Shown here: positions 1-8,991 of the stretch, piece by piece | How the letters are laid out: each line of letters opens with the position of its first letter | Numbering within the stretch: position 1 is the stretch's first letter | Assembly (NCBI RefSeq): GCF_900111685.1 | Contig: NZ_FOHX01000027.1 | Coordinates: forward strand, 42,864 to 106,863 | Direction of reading: 5' to 3' | DNA length: 64,000 nucleotides | Origin: Nonomuraea wenchangensis | Lineage (GTDB): Bacteria; Actinomycetota; Actinomycetes; Streptosporangiales; Streptosporangiaceae | Position numbers and translations under genes: made by a program | The notes under the pieces: model-generated | What the model was told of the DNA's origin: nothing | The model's input: only the letters and a program-made list of their open reading frames with translations | The model's database searches: none

Positions 1-1
1 C

Positions 2-517
2 CGCCGGGACGCCCTGGTCTGGCGCTGCGCCTGGAAGGTCGCCAAGTTCTGGGGCGACCCCACGCCCGGCGCCGTCCCGTACGACGTGATCGAGGGCGAC
101 GGCAATCTGCTCATGCACGGCGGCGCGTCCGCGATCTGGCAGGCGCTCCTCGGCAACGGCACCGCCACCGCGGGCCAGGGCCTCACCTTCTTCAACGCGG
201 CGAACGCCCACGTGGGCGTCGGCGACTCCACCACGGCGGCAGCCGCGACCCAGACCGACCTCCAGGCCGCCACCAACAAGGTGCGCAAGGCGATGGACGC
301 CGGCTACCCGCAGCACACGGACGGCACGGGCAGCGGCAACGCCACCGTGACCTTCCGCGCCACCTTCGGCACCGGCGACGCGAACTTCGCCTGGAACGAG
401 TGGGGGATCTTCAACGGGGCGGCGGGCGGCCGGATGCTGAACCGCAAGGTGGAGAACCTGGGGTCCAAGAGCGCTGCCGCGTCGTGGCAGCTCACCGTCA
501 CCCTCACCCTGGCGTAG
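2..517 (+). CDS. Phage tail-region protein, 5' end cut by window edge
   Basis: The reading frame is open to the left edge; the first start codon inside the window is the GTG at 86, but the residues before it (RRDALVWRCAWKV) read as protein, so the true start probably lies just outside. The body is rich in Gly, Ala and Thr, with NEWGIFN and a C-terminal beta-like TWQLTVTLTL-type end, as I recall from conserved actinophage proteins usually annotated as tail or hypothetical. It is followed after 4 bases by another tail-like gene. Placement upstream of the portal rather than after the tail genes is unusual. The exact role is unknown. Confidence 0.65.
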   Translation, partial: RRDALVWRCAWKVAKFWGDPTPGAVPYDVIEGDGNLLMHGGASAIWQALLGNGTATAGQGLTFFNAANAHVGVGDSTTAAAATQTDLQAATNKVRKAMDAGYPQHTDGTGSGNATVTFRATFGTGDANFAWNEWGIFNGAAGGRMLNRKVENLGSKSAAASWQLTVTLTLA

Positions 518-521
518 TCCC

Positions 522-1985
522 ATGCCTGCGGCGGTCCGCCAAGTCACGTCGGCCCCGTCCGGCACGGCAGCCGCGTTCACCTGCGCCCGCCCGCCCACCG
601 CCGTCGCCGGGGACCTGCTCGTCGCCTACCAGGCCGCCGACATCGGCGACCTGACCGTCATGGGCGCCCCGTCCGGCGGCGGGACGTGGAACCTGCTCGT
701 CGCCCGCCAGTGGGGGTCAGGCTCCGGCGCGGGCGTGAAGCTCTGGTACAAGACGCACGGCGCGTCCGAACCGACGAACTACAGCTTCTCCCAGAACGGC
801 CAGGCGGACGGCCTCGCCATCGTCGTCGCCCTGTCCGGCGCGGCCACCCCGATCCTGTACCAGCCGCTCGACACCTACACCCCGAACGTCTTCCCAACCA
901 GCCACAACACGCCCGGCATCACGCCAGGTGGGCCGGATGACGTCGAGCTGCGGTTCATCGGATCGCCGTCCGGGTCGGCCACCACGTGGGGAGCACCCGC
1001 CGGCTTCACCCCCGGCACGAGCGTGCAGTCGCAGATCTACACCACGGCCTCGCTCGCTCACCGCGTCCTGAGCTCGTCAGCCCCGACCGGCACCGCGGCA
1101 TTCACGTCCTCGCCCGGCCTGTCGCTGACGATGGGGTTCACGCTCGCGATCCCCTCGGCCGGTCCGGCGCTGGTGACCAAGAGCGGCAGCGACACCGCCG
1201 TGGCGGCCGACCTCGCGACGCCATCGGTGACGCTGATCCGCCCGGACTCGGCCACGCTCACCGAGGAGGCGGCGGCGGGCCCGGCCGCCGCCGACGCCGC
1301 CACCGCAGCCGAGGACGCGGCGGTGGCCGCCGGGCCCGGCACCGGCGACGCCGCGGCCCTGGCCGAGCAGGCATCCACGGTCTCGAGTCCTGCCCGCGTC
1401 GAGACGGGCGCGCTGGCGGACGTGTCCGCGCTGGTCGTCTCCCTGTTCCGGGACGACTCCGCCTTCCTGGTCGAGCAGGCCAACGTCGGGCTCGCCGCCC
1501 TGGACGCCGCCACGCTCGCCGAGACGGCGGCGCGGGAGGAGACGATCGGCCCGTCCACCGGGGACGCGGCGGGCACCGCCGAGACGGCAGCCGTCGCCGG
1601 CGCGGCGGGCGCGGCCGACGAGGCGGCCCTGACCGAGTCGGCGCGGGTGGACGTGCTCAAGCAGTCCAGCGACTCGGCGGCACTCGCCGAGCACGCCGAC
1701 GCCGGCCCCGTCGCCGCCGACGCGGTGGCCCTGACCGAGTCGGCGTCGGTGCTCGTCGTCATCGACGCCTCCGACAGCGTGACCGCCGCCGACGCGGGCG
1801 CCGCGCTCCGGCCGGTCGCCGCCATGGACTCGGCGACCGCCACGGACTCCGCCGCGGTGGCCGAGGTCGGGCGGGCGCTCGACAGCGCGGACGGGCCGCG
1901 CCGCCTGTGGCACGCCAGCCTCGCGCCGCGCCCGTGGCGCGCTGAGCCGCCCCGCCGGTCCTGGTCCGCGACGCACCTGACGTAA
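522..1985 (+). CDS. Putative virion surface or tail protein with Ala/Asp-rich repeats
   Basis: This is a 487-residue protein beginning ATG four bases after the previous stop. Residues 1-220 are Gly/Ser/Thr-rich and beta-like, resembling the jelly-roll or lectin-like part of phage minor tail proteins. Residues about 235-465 are a low-complexity Ala/Asp/Glu/Thr region with imperfect repeats around cores such as DSATLTEEA, DAAALAEQA, DAATLAETA and DSAALAEHA. Such acidic Ala-rich repeats can form extended helical or spacer segments. I infer a structural role from position and composition only; a cell-surface adhesive function is possible. Confidence 0.6.
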   Translation: MPAAVRQVTSAPSGTAAAFTCARPPTAVAGDLLVAYQAADIGDLTVMGAPSGGGTWNLLVARQWGSGSGAGVKLWYKTHGASEPTNYSFSQNGQADGLAIVVALSGAATPILYQPLDTYTPNVFPTSHNTPGITPGGPDDVELRFIGSPSGSATTWGAPAGFTPGTSVQSQIYTTASLAHRVLSSSAPTGTAAFTSSPGLSLTMGFTLAIPSAGPALVTKSGSDTAVAADLATPSVTLIRPDSATLTEEAAAGPAAADAATAAEDAAVAAGPGTGDAAALAEQASTVSSPARVETGALADVSALVVSLFRDDSAFLVEQANVGLAALDAATLAETAAREETIGPSTGDAAGTAETAAVAGAAGAADEAALTESARVDVLKQSSDSAALAEHADAGPVAADAVALTESASVLVVIDASDSVTAADAGAALRPVAAMDSATATDSAAVAEVGRALDSADGPRRLWHASLAPRPWRAEPPRRSWSATHLT

Positions 1986-1995
1986 GGAGCCCACG

Positions 1996-2295
1996 ATGGC
2001 GGAAACGATCTCCAGCCTGTCGCGTGAACTGCTCCCCATCTGGGTGCGAGGAGCGAACGGCACCGAGGACGTCGAGATCGCGTTCACGAAACCCGGCGTG
2101 AGACCCGTCGAGGACGACTGGGCCGAAGCCGAATGGGACACCGCGTCGGTCACCGGGAAAGGCGCGACCGCGCGCATCCTGTTCGGCCCCGGCGGCACCA
2201 TCTCCCGGCCGGAAGGCACCTGGCAGGCGTGGGTGCGGGTGACCGCGCCGCCGCAGCTTCCGGTGCTGCCTGCCGGACTGATCGACGTCATCTGA
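1996..2295 (+). CDS. Small conserved phage protein upstream of portal
   Basis: This 99-residue protein starts at an ATG with an AAGGAG Shine-Dalgarno sequence ending about 6 bases upstream. It is Trp- and Gly-containing with alternating hydrophobics (RILFGPGG, WQAWVRVT), suggesting a small beta-rich fold. It lies between a tail-like gene and the portal gene in the same orientation, so it probably belongs to the late operon. No specific function is recognised. Confidence 0.6.
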   Translation: MAETISSLSRELLPIWVRGANGTEDVEIAFTKPGVRPVEDDWAEAEWDTASVTGKGATARILFGPGGTISRPEGTWQAWVRVTAPPQLPVLPAGLIDVI

Positions 2296-2322
2296 CTCTG
2301 CGAACAGTGAGGGCGAAAGATC

Positions 2323-3897
2323 ATGCCGCTTCCGGACCATGACCAGGAGTGGCCGCCGCCGCACATCCGGCGCGAGATGCGGCTGTATGAGGAGTGGGGA
2401 GCCTGGTACGCGGGCGACCCGGACCGGCTGGCCGACGTGTACGGCGCGTCCGGGGCGGTGCACGGCATCGGCCTGGACCCGAAGGGCTGGGACCGGCCGA
2501 ACAAGAGCTTCGGCGGCTGGCTCCAGCGCGCGGCACGCTACTTCTGGGGGACGCCGGTCCCGGCCGGGCAGGTCCGCTCCACGAAGCTGCACGTGCCGAT
2601 CGCCGGAGACATCTCCGCGACCAGCGCGGATCTTCTGTTCAGCGAGCCGCCGACGTTGAGGATCGCCGGGAAGAAGTCGCAGGCCCGCCTCGACAAGATC
2701 CTGCGGGACGCCGGGGTCTACGGGGCGCTCCTGGAGGCAGCCGAGACCAGCAGCGCGTACGGAGGCGTCTACCTGCGGGCCGGCTGGGACACGGAGATGT
2801 ACGACCACCCCGTCCTCAGCGTGCTCCCGCCGGACGCCGCCGTGCCCGAATTCCGGTACGGCAAGCTCGCCGCCGTCACGTTCTGGCGGGTGCTGGCCGA
2901 GGACGACGACCGGCAGGTGTGGCGGCACCTGGAACGGCACGAGAAAGGCCGCGTCTACCACGGCCTGTACCTGGGCACGCCCGACCGGCTCGGCATGCAG
3001 GTGCCGTTGGAGGACCACCCGGAGACGGCGATCTACGCCGACCAGGTGGACGAGAGCGGCGGGTTCGACTCCTACTACCCGCGCGGCCTGCTCGTCTCCT
3101 ACGTGCCGAACATGCGCCCCCACCGGCTGATCCGAGGCACCAGCCTGGGCCGCTCCGACTACCAGGGCGTCGAACACCTCATGGACGCCCTGGACGAGGT
3201 GTGGACGAGCTTCATGCGCGACTTCCGCATCGGCAAGGGCCGCGTGATCGTGCCGGACATCTTCCTCGACAGCCTCGGCCGCGGCCAGGGCGCGTCGTGG
3301 GACCCGGACCGGGAGATCTACGCGGGGCTCGGCATGCTGCCGCCGCCGGGGTCGGCCGCCAACAGCATGTTGACGCTGACGCAGTTCGCGATCCGGGTCA
3401 AGGAGCACGTGGACGGCGGGAAGGCGCTCGCCGCCCAGATCCTGCGCGGCGCCGGATACTCGGCCCAGTCCTTCGGGGAGGCGGACGGGTCCGGGCAGGC
3501 CGTCACCGCGACCGAGGTCCACTCCCGCGAGCGTAAGTCCTTCAGCACGCGGGGCCGGAAGACGGGCTACTGGAACCCCACGCTCCAGTGGGCGCCGGAC
3601 GTGCTGCTGTCGATCGACCGGGCCGTGTTCGGGCAGAAGGTGGCCGCCGACAAGATCGAAGTGCATTGGCCGGACGGCATCCAACCGGACCCGGAGTCGC
3701 TGGGCCGTACCGTCGAGCTGTTCAACCGGGCCCAGGCCATGTCGCTGGAGACGAAGATTCGCACCCTGCACCCGGAGTGGGACGACCACCAGGTCATCGA
3801 GGAACGCAACCGTCTGCGCGACGAGCTCGGCCTGAACGTGCCCGACCCCGACACGCTCGGCGACGTGCTCGTGCCCGACGCCGCCGGCGACGACTGA
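2323..3897 (+). CDS. Phage portal protein (SPP1 gp6-like)
   Basis: At 524 residues it has the usual length of SPP1-type portal proteins, which form the dodecameric DNA channel at one capsid vertex. Recognisable family features are the early GWDRPNKSF segment, the DISATSADLLFSEPP stretch, the LLEAAETSSAYGGVYLRAGWD stretch near residue 130 and GYSAQSFGEADG late in the protein. It is followed by a MuF-type minor head gene with a 1-base stop/start overlap (TGATGA at 3895-3900), the standard portal-MuF order. No terminase gene precedes it within the window. Confidence 0.93.
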   Translation: MPLPDHDQEWPPPHIRREMRLYEEWGAWYAGDPDRLADVYGASGAVHGIGLDPKGWDRPNKSFGGWLQRAARYFWGTPVPAGQVRSTKLHVPIAGDISATSADLLFSEPPTLRIAGKKSQARLDKILRDAGVYGALLEAAETSSAYGGVYLRAGWDTEMYDHPVLSVLPPDAAVPEFRYGKLAAVTFWRVLAEDDDRQVWRHLERHEKGRVYHGLYLGTPDRLGMQVPLEDHPETAIYADQVDESGGFDSYYPRGLLVSYVPNMRPHRLIRGTSLGRSDYQGVEHLMDALDEVWTSFMRDFRIGKGRVIVPDIFLDSLGRGQGASWDPDREIYAGLGMLPPPGSAANSMLTLTQFAIRVKEHVDGGKALAAQILRGAGYSAQSFGEADGSGQAVTATEVHSRERKSFSTRGRKTGYWNPTLQWAPDVLLSIDRAVFGQKVAADKIEVHWPDGIQPDPESLGRTVELFNRAQAMSLETKIRTLHPEWDDHQVIEERNRLRDELGLNVPDPDTLGDVLVPDAAGDD

Positions 3898-5783
3898 TGA
3901 GTGCGCCGACGCTGGCGCTCCCGGCCGCGCAGCAGGAGGCCGCGCAGATCGAGGCCGCTCTCGACCACGCCCGCGCGGTGGCCGCGATCTACTGGCAGGC
4001 CGAGCGCGAGCTGCTGCGCGTCGTCTCGGAGGCCCTGGCCAAGCGCGAAGGCGAACCGGAGTACGCCGGGCCGCGCTTCGCCGAAGTGCGGGCGCTGCGG
4101 CGCGAAGCCGACCAGATCGTGCGGCGGCTGGAACGGCTGTCGGAGCGGCTGGTCACGGACGGCGTCAACGCCGCATGGCGGCGCGGCGCGCAGCGCGCCA
4201 CCGGCGACCTGGAACGGCTCGGCTCCCGCAAGGGCATCCCGCAGGGGCAGGGCGTCATCGAGATCGCCCGGCGCGCGACACGGCTGGTCGCCTCCACGCA
4301 GCCCGGAATGCGGTCGGCGCCGGAGTTCCTGTTCCAGCAGATCGTCAACCAGGTGGCCGCCCAGGCGCTCACCGGCGCGATCACCCGCCGCCAGGCCCAG
4401 GCCCGCCTCCTGGACCAGGTCGCCCGCCGAGGCATCACCGGCTTCACCGACACCTCCGGCCGGGTCTGGTCCGCCAGCGCGTACGCCGAGATGGCCACGC
4501 GGACCGCGATGGCGCAGGCCGCGACGGACGGCCACCTCGCCACCCTCGCCGCCAACGGCATCGACCTCGTCATCGTCTCCCGGCTGCCGTTCACGTGCGC
4601 CCGGTGCGCCGTCTGGGAGGGCACGGTCCTGTCGCAGGAAGGGCCGATCGGGTGGCGGCGCGAGGAGTCCGCCGTCTCCGACGACCTGGTGGACGTGCTC
4701 GTGGAAGGCACCGTGACGCAGGCCCGCGCCGCCGGGCTGCTGCATCCCGGCTGCGGCCACACGCTCGGCGCCTACCTGCCAGGCGTGACCCGCCCGCCGC
4801 GGCCGGCCATGCATCCCGCCGGGCCGGACGGCTATCGGGCGTCGCAGAAGATGCGCCGCCTCGAATCCGAGCTGCGCGCCGCGAACCGGCAGGCGGCGGT
4901 CGCGCTCGACGCCGACCAGCGGCGCAAGGCGGCGGCCCGCGCCGACCGGCTCACCCACCAGATCCGGGACCACGCGAAGACGTCGGGCATCCCCGCCCGC
5001 GCCGACCGGGTCCGGCAGGAGACGATCCCGCGTGACCTCGACCAGCGCACGGACGAGGAACTAGCCGGACTGCTCGGCCGGTGGGCCGACGACGAGGCAG
5101 CGGTCGCCCGCATCACCGACGTGCTGGAGCAGCGCGACCGCGACCGCGACCGGCAGCGGGACGAGCGGGTGCGCGAAGCGGTCGCCGACCTGCCGCCCGA
5201 GTTCGCCAACGCCGGCGACGACCAGGTGCTGGAACTGGTGCGGCGCTTCTCCGACGAGGGCGACCCCGTCGCGCTGGAGCGGCTGCTGGAGGCGCTCGAC
5301 GCCCGCGAGCAGAACCCGACGTGGTCGTGGCGGTCCGACGACACCGCCGAGGAACGCGCCGTCACCGACCTCATCGCGGACGGCATCGACCCGATGGACG
5401 CCTACGGGCAGGTGTACGGCGTGGACCCCGAGCAGATGCGGCGGCAGGACTCCCGCGCGCACGCCGAAGCCCAGCGGCGGCCGGGCGAGACCCTGGACCA
5501 GGTCGTCCGCCGCCTGTACGACGAGTGGCTTGAGCTTCAGTTCATCGCCGCCGAACGCTACGCCCGCGGCGTCCTCACCAACGCGGCCGGGCGGGCGGCA
5601 GGGATCGACGGCCGGACGCTGCTGTCTGGGCCGCAGTCCCGCGCCGACAAGTACGCCTCGGAGGAGCTGCGCGCGTGGTGGGAGCAGCACCCGCGCATGA
5701 CGCTGGTGGAGTTCCGGGCGCAGATGCTCGGCCGCGCCTCCGACCGCAAGGCCGCCCAGCGAGCGAAGGAGCAGCGGCGGTGA
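3897..5783 (+). CDS. Minor head protein, Phage_min_cap2/MuF type
   Basis: I place the start at the ATG at 3897, overlapping the portal stop, giving 628 residues; longer upstream readings run inside the portal gene. Residues about 192-245 contain the WSASAYAEMATRTAMAQA helix followed by SRLPFTCARCAVWEG, and HPGCGH lies near residue 282. These are hallmarks of the Phage_min_cap2 (MuF-like) family, which sits inside or beneath the portal vertex and in some phages is injected with the DNA. The second half (290-628) is a long charged, Arg-rich helical extension without a recognised domain, unusually large for the family. Confidence 0.87.
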   Translation: MSAPTLALPAAQQEAAQIEAALDHARAVAAIYWQAERELLRVVSEALAKREGEPEYAGPRFAEVRALRREADQIVRRLERLSERLVTDGVNAAWRRGAQRATGDLERLGSRKGIPQGQGVIEIARRATRLVASTQPGMRSAPEFLFQQIVNQVAAQALTGAITRRQAQARLLDQVARRGITGFTDTSGRVWSASAYAEMATRTAMAQAATDGHLATLAANGIDLVIVSRLPFTCARCAVWEGTVLSQEGPIGWRREESAVSDDLVDVLVEGTVTQARAAGLLHPGCGHTLGAYLPGVTRPPRPAMHPAGPDGYRASQKMRRLESELRAANRQAAVALDADQRRKAAARADRLTHQIRDHAKTSGIPARADRVRQETIPRDLDQRTDEELAGLLGRWADDEAAVARITDVLEQRDRDRDRQRDERVREAVADLPPEFANAGDDQVLELVRRFSDEGDPVALERLLEALDAREQNPTWSWRSDDTAEERAVTDLIADGIDPMDAYGQVYGVDPEQMRRQDSRAHAEAQRRPGETLDQVVRRLYDEWLELQFIAAERYARGVLTNAAGRAAGIDGRTLLSGPQSRADKYASEELRAWWEQHPRMTLVEFRAQMLGRASDRKAAQRAKEQRR

Positions 5784-5947
5784 GCCTCACCGACCTCGAC
5801 CGGCGCGCGGCCATCACGACCGCGCGGTGGGCCGCGCTGCACGACCGGCCGGTCACCGAATGCCCGTACGACCCCGCCGGCGACGCGCGCTCTCAAGCGC
5901 TCGCGCTGCTGTGGGTGCGCATCTACCGCAGGTACCGGCCGGCCTGA
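5780..5947 (+). CDS. Small head-operon protein
   Basis: A GTG at 5780 overlaps the stop of the minor head gene (GTGA), giving a 55-residue basic protein (SLTDLDRRAAITTARW ... YRRYRP). An upstream in-frame start exists but lies deep in the preceding gene. The stop/start overlap and matching codon bias support translation. Function is unknown; small proteins here are often connector or scaffold helpers. Confidence 0.5.
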   Translation: MSLTDLDRRAAITTARWAALHDRPVTECPYDPAGDARSQALALLWVRIYRRYRPA

Positions 5948-5977
5948 CGCCGGGCCGTACGCCTGTGTGATCCGTTG

Positions 5978-5996
5978 GGCCCGCCTGGCGCGGGCC
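5978..5996 (+). terminator. GC hairpin before the scaffold/capsid genes
   Basis: The arms GGCCCGC and GCGGGCC pair around the loop CTGGC, followed by TTCCTCTTG. This could act as a partial terminator or mRNA processing hairpin separating portal-level from capsid-level expression. There is no long U tract, so the strength is uncertain. Confidence 0.4.
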
Positions 5997-6026
5997 TTCC
6001 TCTTGTCCGGCTCCGGGAGGGCCAAG

Positions 6027-6932
6027 ATGTTCGATCACTCGTTGCTGACGACGCCTGGCGCGATCATCGGCTACCGCAAGTCCGGCGCCCCGATCCGGCT
6101 CATCGCCGGAGGCAGCGGCGAAGGCGACGGCTCCGGCGGCGACGGCGGCGGCGCTGCTGGCGGATCTCAGTTCGGCGGCGAAGGCCAGCCGCAGGACGGC
6201 GGCGCCCAGCAGGACGGCGGCACGTCAGCGGCCGGGGTCACGCACCCGGACCGGTCCTCGTGGATCAACCCGGACGAGCCGATCAACCCTGACGCGATCA
6301 AGGTGGATCAGCTTCCGGCGTGGGGTCAGAAGCTGTTCCGCGACCTGCGGAAGGAAGCGGCCGACTACCGGTCCAAGATGGCCGACGCGCAGAAGGCCGC
6401 CGACGAGGCCGCCAAGAAGGCAGGCCCGTCGCCGGAGGAGGTCACCGCGCAGGTGCGGGCCGACTTCGCGCAGCAGATCGGCCAGGCGCTCGGCCTGATC
6501 GGCGGCGAGCAGGAGAAGCAGCTCACGCCCGAGCAGGTGATCGACCAGCTCACCGCTGAGAAGGACACGACCGCGAAGGAACGCGATCAGGAGAAGGAGC
6601 GGCACCGCCGTGCCCTGATCGAGCTGGCGGTGCACCGCGCCGGCTCGCAGATGGGCGCCGACCCGGAAGCCCTCCTCGACTCCAGGTCCTTCGTGAAGAA
6701 GGTCCGCGACCTGGACCCGGACGGCGAGGACTTCGCGACGAAGCTCGGCGAGGTCATCCAGCTCGCGATCGATGAACACCCGAAGTACAAGGCGGGCTCC
6801 CTGGCGGGGCCGCCTCCCCGGAGCGGAGGGGAGTTCGCCGGCGGGCCTGGCGCGCGTCCCAGCGGCTCCGAACCCACCATCGACGACTTCCGGAAGCGCC
6901 GCGCGGCGGCGGCCAAGGAGAAGTCGTCCTAA
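6027..6932 (+). CDS. Capsid scaffolding protein
   Basis: The start chosen is ATG 6027, preceded by GGGAGG; this gives 301 residues. Residues about 28-75 are a Gly/Gln-rich disordered stretch, and residues about 105-150 and 185-210 are Lys/Glu/Ala-rich coiled coils. The C-terminal tail is basic (FRKRRAAAAKEK), which in phage scaffolds binds the coat protein. Length, composition and position immediately before the major capsid gene fit a scaffold that is removed during capsid maturation. No protease domain is visible. Confidence 0.85.
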   Translation: MFDHSLLTTPGAIIGYRKSGAPIRLIAGGSGEGDGSGGDGGGAAGGSQFGGEGQPQDGGAQQDGGTSAAGVTHPDRSSWINPDEPINPDAIKVDQLPAWGQKLFRDLRKEAADYRSKMADAQKAADEAAKKAGPSPEEVTAQVRADFAQQIGQALGLIGGEQEKQLTPEQVIDQLTAEKDTTAKERDQEKERHRRALIELAVHRAGSQMGADPEALLDSRSFVKKVRDLDPDGEDFATKLGEVIQLAIDEHPKYKAGSLAGPPPRSGGEFAGGPGARPSGSEPTIDDFRKRRAAAAKEKSS

Positions 6933-6939
6933 CGCGCTC

Positions 6940-6957
6940 GTTGGCGGTAACGCCAAC
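6940..6957. repeat. Dispersed 18-bp palindrome, copy 1
   Basis: Perfect arms GTTGGCG and CGCCAAC flank the loop GTAA; one further C-G pair extends it to 6939-6958. It lies in the 48-bp gap between scaffold and major capsid genes. See the finding on this family. Confidence 0.8.
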
Positions 6958-6980
6958 GGCATCCGTCAGGAGAAGGCCCG

Positions 6981-7931
6981 ATGCCGAACACGTTCCTCAC
7001 CCCGTCGATCATCGCCCGGCAGGCGCTGGCGAACCTGTATGAAACCACGGTCATGGCCCAACTGGTCCACCGCGACTACGAGGCCGAGTTCGTGAACCGG
7101 ATCGGCGACACGATCACGATCAGGAAGCCCGCGATCTTCGAGGCCAAGAGCTTCAACCGGACGACGGGCATCGAGATCCAGAACGCGACCGAGGGCAGCA
7201 TTCCGATCACCCTCGACAAGTTCGTTGACGTCAGCTTCGCTGTTACGTCGGAAGAGTTGACGTTGGACATCATCGACTTCAACGCCCAGCTCCTTGCCCC
7301 GGCGGTCGAGGCCATCGCGCAGCGGATCGACCGCGACATTTTGTCGCTGCGCGCCGACGTCCTCCAGAGGGTCGGTACGGCCGGGACCACGGTGACCGGC
7401 GTCGGCGGCCCCGTCACCGGCACCAACGAGTGGGCGTGGGACAACCCGCGCGTGGTCATCGACGCGCGCCGCGTGCTGAACCAGCGGAACGTGCCGCCCA
7501 CGGACAGGTTCGTCGTGGTCGGGCCGGAGATCGAGGCGCAGTGGCTCGGCGACCCGCTGTTCCACCAGGCCGACACCCGAGGTGACACCGAGGGTCTGCG
7601 TGAGGCCAACCTCGGTAGGCGCGTCTTCGGTCACGACGGCTACCAGACGCAGAACATCAAGGGCCCGTCCGGCACGCCGACGACCGGCCAGCCGAACACG
7701 GAGATCGGCGTCGCATTTCATAAGACGGCGTTCGCGTTGGTGACGCGCCCGCTGGTGTTGCCGCAGGGCGCCGCGAACGCGCACGTCGAGTCCTACAAGG
7801 GATTCGCGTTGAGAGTGGTCATGGGCTACGACCAGGCCAAGAAGCAGGACATCGTCAGCATCGACACCCTGTACGGGGTCAAGACGCTCGACGCCGACCG
7901 CGCCGTGAAGATTCACGGGGTCGTCGCGTGA
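6981..7931 (+). CDS. Major capsid protein
   Basis: This 316-residue protein opens with PNTFLTPSIIARQALANLYE and contains FNRTTGIEIQ, a pattern seen in the P22-coat-like major capsid family of actinophages (HK97 fold). It follows the scaffold gene and is preceded by AGGAG at 6969-6973. The late part (GAANAHVESYKGFALRVV and the following DIVSIDTLYGV) is the conserved outer strand region. It should form the capsomers of the icosahedral head. The family assignment is by remembered pattern, not by search. Confidence 0.9.
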   Translation: MPNTFLTPSIIARQALANLYETTVMAQLVHRDYEAEFVNRIGDTITIRKPAIFEAKSFNRTTGIEIQNATEGSIPITLDKFVDVSFAVTSEELTLDIIDFNAQLLAPAVEAIAQRIDRDILSLRADVLQRVGTAGTTVTGVGGPVTGTNEWAWDNPRVVIDARRVLNQRNVPPTDRFVVVGPEIEAQWLGDPLFHQADTRGDTEGLREANLGRRVFGHDGYQTQNIKGPSGTPTTGQPNTEIGVAFHKTAFALVTRPLVLPQGAANAHVESYKGFALRVVMGYDQAKKQDIVSIDTLYGVKTLDADRAVKIHGVVA

Positions 7932-8251
7932 GGTGGCGGTACGCGAACGCCAACACCGGCGACGTGGTGCTCCTGGACGAGCGTGACCCGTGCCTGGACA
8001 TGCTCCCCAACTGGACCGTCTCCGGTTCCACCAGCGTGGGGGAACCGGAGTCAGGCCCGTCGAACTCCGGCCAGGCTACGCCTGGCCGGCCGCCCGAGTC
8101 CGCGAACAAGGCCGCGTGGGTCGCCTACGCCGTGGCGCGCGGCATGGCCGAGGCCGACGCGAAGGGCCTGCGCAAGGACGCGCTCATCGAGGAGTTCGGC
8201 GAGAACTCCGACAACGACGACGAGGAGGGGGGCGGCGGTGGCCAGGACTGA
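7928..8251 (+). CDS. Small head or connector-region protein
   Basis: The GTG start overlaps the capsid stop (GTGA), and the protein has 107 residues. The N-terminal part (RWRYANANTGDVV) and C-terminal helical part (KAAWVAYAVARGMAEADAKG followed by LRKDALIEEFG) are joined by a Gly/Ser/Pro linker. The C-terminal helix pair resembles the LEM/HeH-like mini-domains found in capsid-adjacent actinophage proteins. It ends in an acidic and Gly-rich tail. The role may be capsid-associated; this is inference from position. Confidence 0.6.
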   Translation: MRWRYANANTGDVVLLDERDPCLDMLPNWTVSGSTSVGEPESGPSNSGQATPGRPPESANKAAWVAYAVARGMAEADAKGLRKDALIEEFGENSDNDDEEGGGGGQD

Positions 8252-8585
8252 CCTTCCGATCACGCCCATGCCGAAGGCGGGGCTGTCCCTGGCGGGCGCG
8301 CTGCCCACCGCGGCGGCCGTGGACGGACACGCCTTCGGCCACTCGGCGAAGCGGCTGGTCCGGATCCGGAACAGCTCCGGCAGCCCGAAGACGGTGACCG
8401 CGGTCATCCCCGGCGAGGTCGAGGGGCAACCGCTCGCCGACCGGCCGTACGTCATCCCGGCCACGACCGGCGACGTGCTGATCCCGCCGTTCGGCGACAT
8501 CTACGCCCAGGACGACGGCAAGGTGTACCTCGACTACCCGGCCGACCCGTCAGGGCTGACGGTCGCCGTGTACGAGATGCCGTAG
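8238..8585 (+). CDS. Putative capsid decoration or head protein
   Basis: A GTG at 8238, preceded by a G-rich Shine-Dalgarno and overlapping the previous gene by 14 bases, gives 115 residues. The sequence is compact and beta-rich (KRLVRIRNSSGSPKTVTAVI, DVLIPPFGDIY), a composition typical of small decoration or head-stabilising proteins placed right after the capsid gene. No exact family was recognised. Confidence 0.6.
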   Translation: MARTDLPITPMPKAGLSLAGALPTAAAVDGHAFGHSAKRLVRIRNSSGSPKTVTAVIPGEVEGQPLADRPYVIPATTGDVLIPPFGDIYAQDDGKVYLDYPADPSGLTVAVYEMP

Positions 8586-8595
8586 GCAGGCCGAC

Positions 8596-8988
8596 ATGGT
8601 GTACGCGAACGCGGACGACTACGCGGCCTACACCGGCAAGCCGGCCCCGGACGGGATCGACGCCGTGCTGGCCCGGGCCAGCGAGCGGATCGATGAACTG
8701 CTGGTGACGGCGGTCTACGCGGTGGACCCGGCCACAGAGCTGCCGACCGATGAGAAGGTGGCCGACGCCATCCGGCGGGCGACCTGCGCCCAGGCCGCCT
8801 GGTCGGTGGCGGTCGGCGACCCGTACGGCGTGGCCGCCGCGTTCAAATCGGTGTCGATCGGCTCCGTGAAGCTCGACCGCGCCGGCGGGGGCGAAGCGGG
8901 ACCGGCCCGGCATGCGCCGGACGCGGCGTCGATCCTGCGCGTCGCGGGCCTGCTGCCCGGCTTCGTGATCGACCAGGGCGCGTGGTGA
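8596..8988 (+). CDS. Head-tail connector protein (adaptor)
   Basis: This 130-residue mostly helical protein begins MVYANADDYAAYTG and contains RRATCAQAAWSVAVGDPYG, the general pattern of the gp6/gp15-like connector proteins that bind beneath the portal. It starts an ordered series of four small genes (adaptor, stopper, gp10-like, terminator) that is conserved in siphophages. Start ATG at 8596. Confidence 0.75.
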   Translation: MVYANADDYAAYTGKPAPDGIDAVLARASERIDELLVTAVYAVDPATELPTDEKVADAIRRATCAQAAWSVAVGDPYGVAAAFKSVSIGSVKLDRAGGGEAGPARHAPDAASILRVAGLLPGFVIDQGAW

Positions 8989-8991
8989 GCG

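Noticed and set aside
1077..3789. Long leftward ORFs opposite the tail-like and portal genes
   Set aside because: They are stop-free because of high GC in the rightward genes; composition is Arg/Gly-rich and they overlap clear phage genes.
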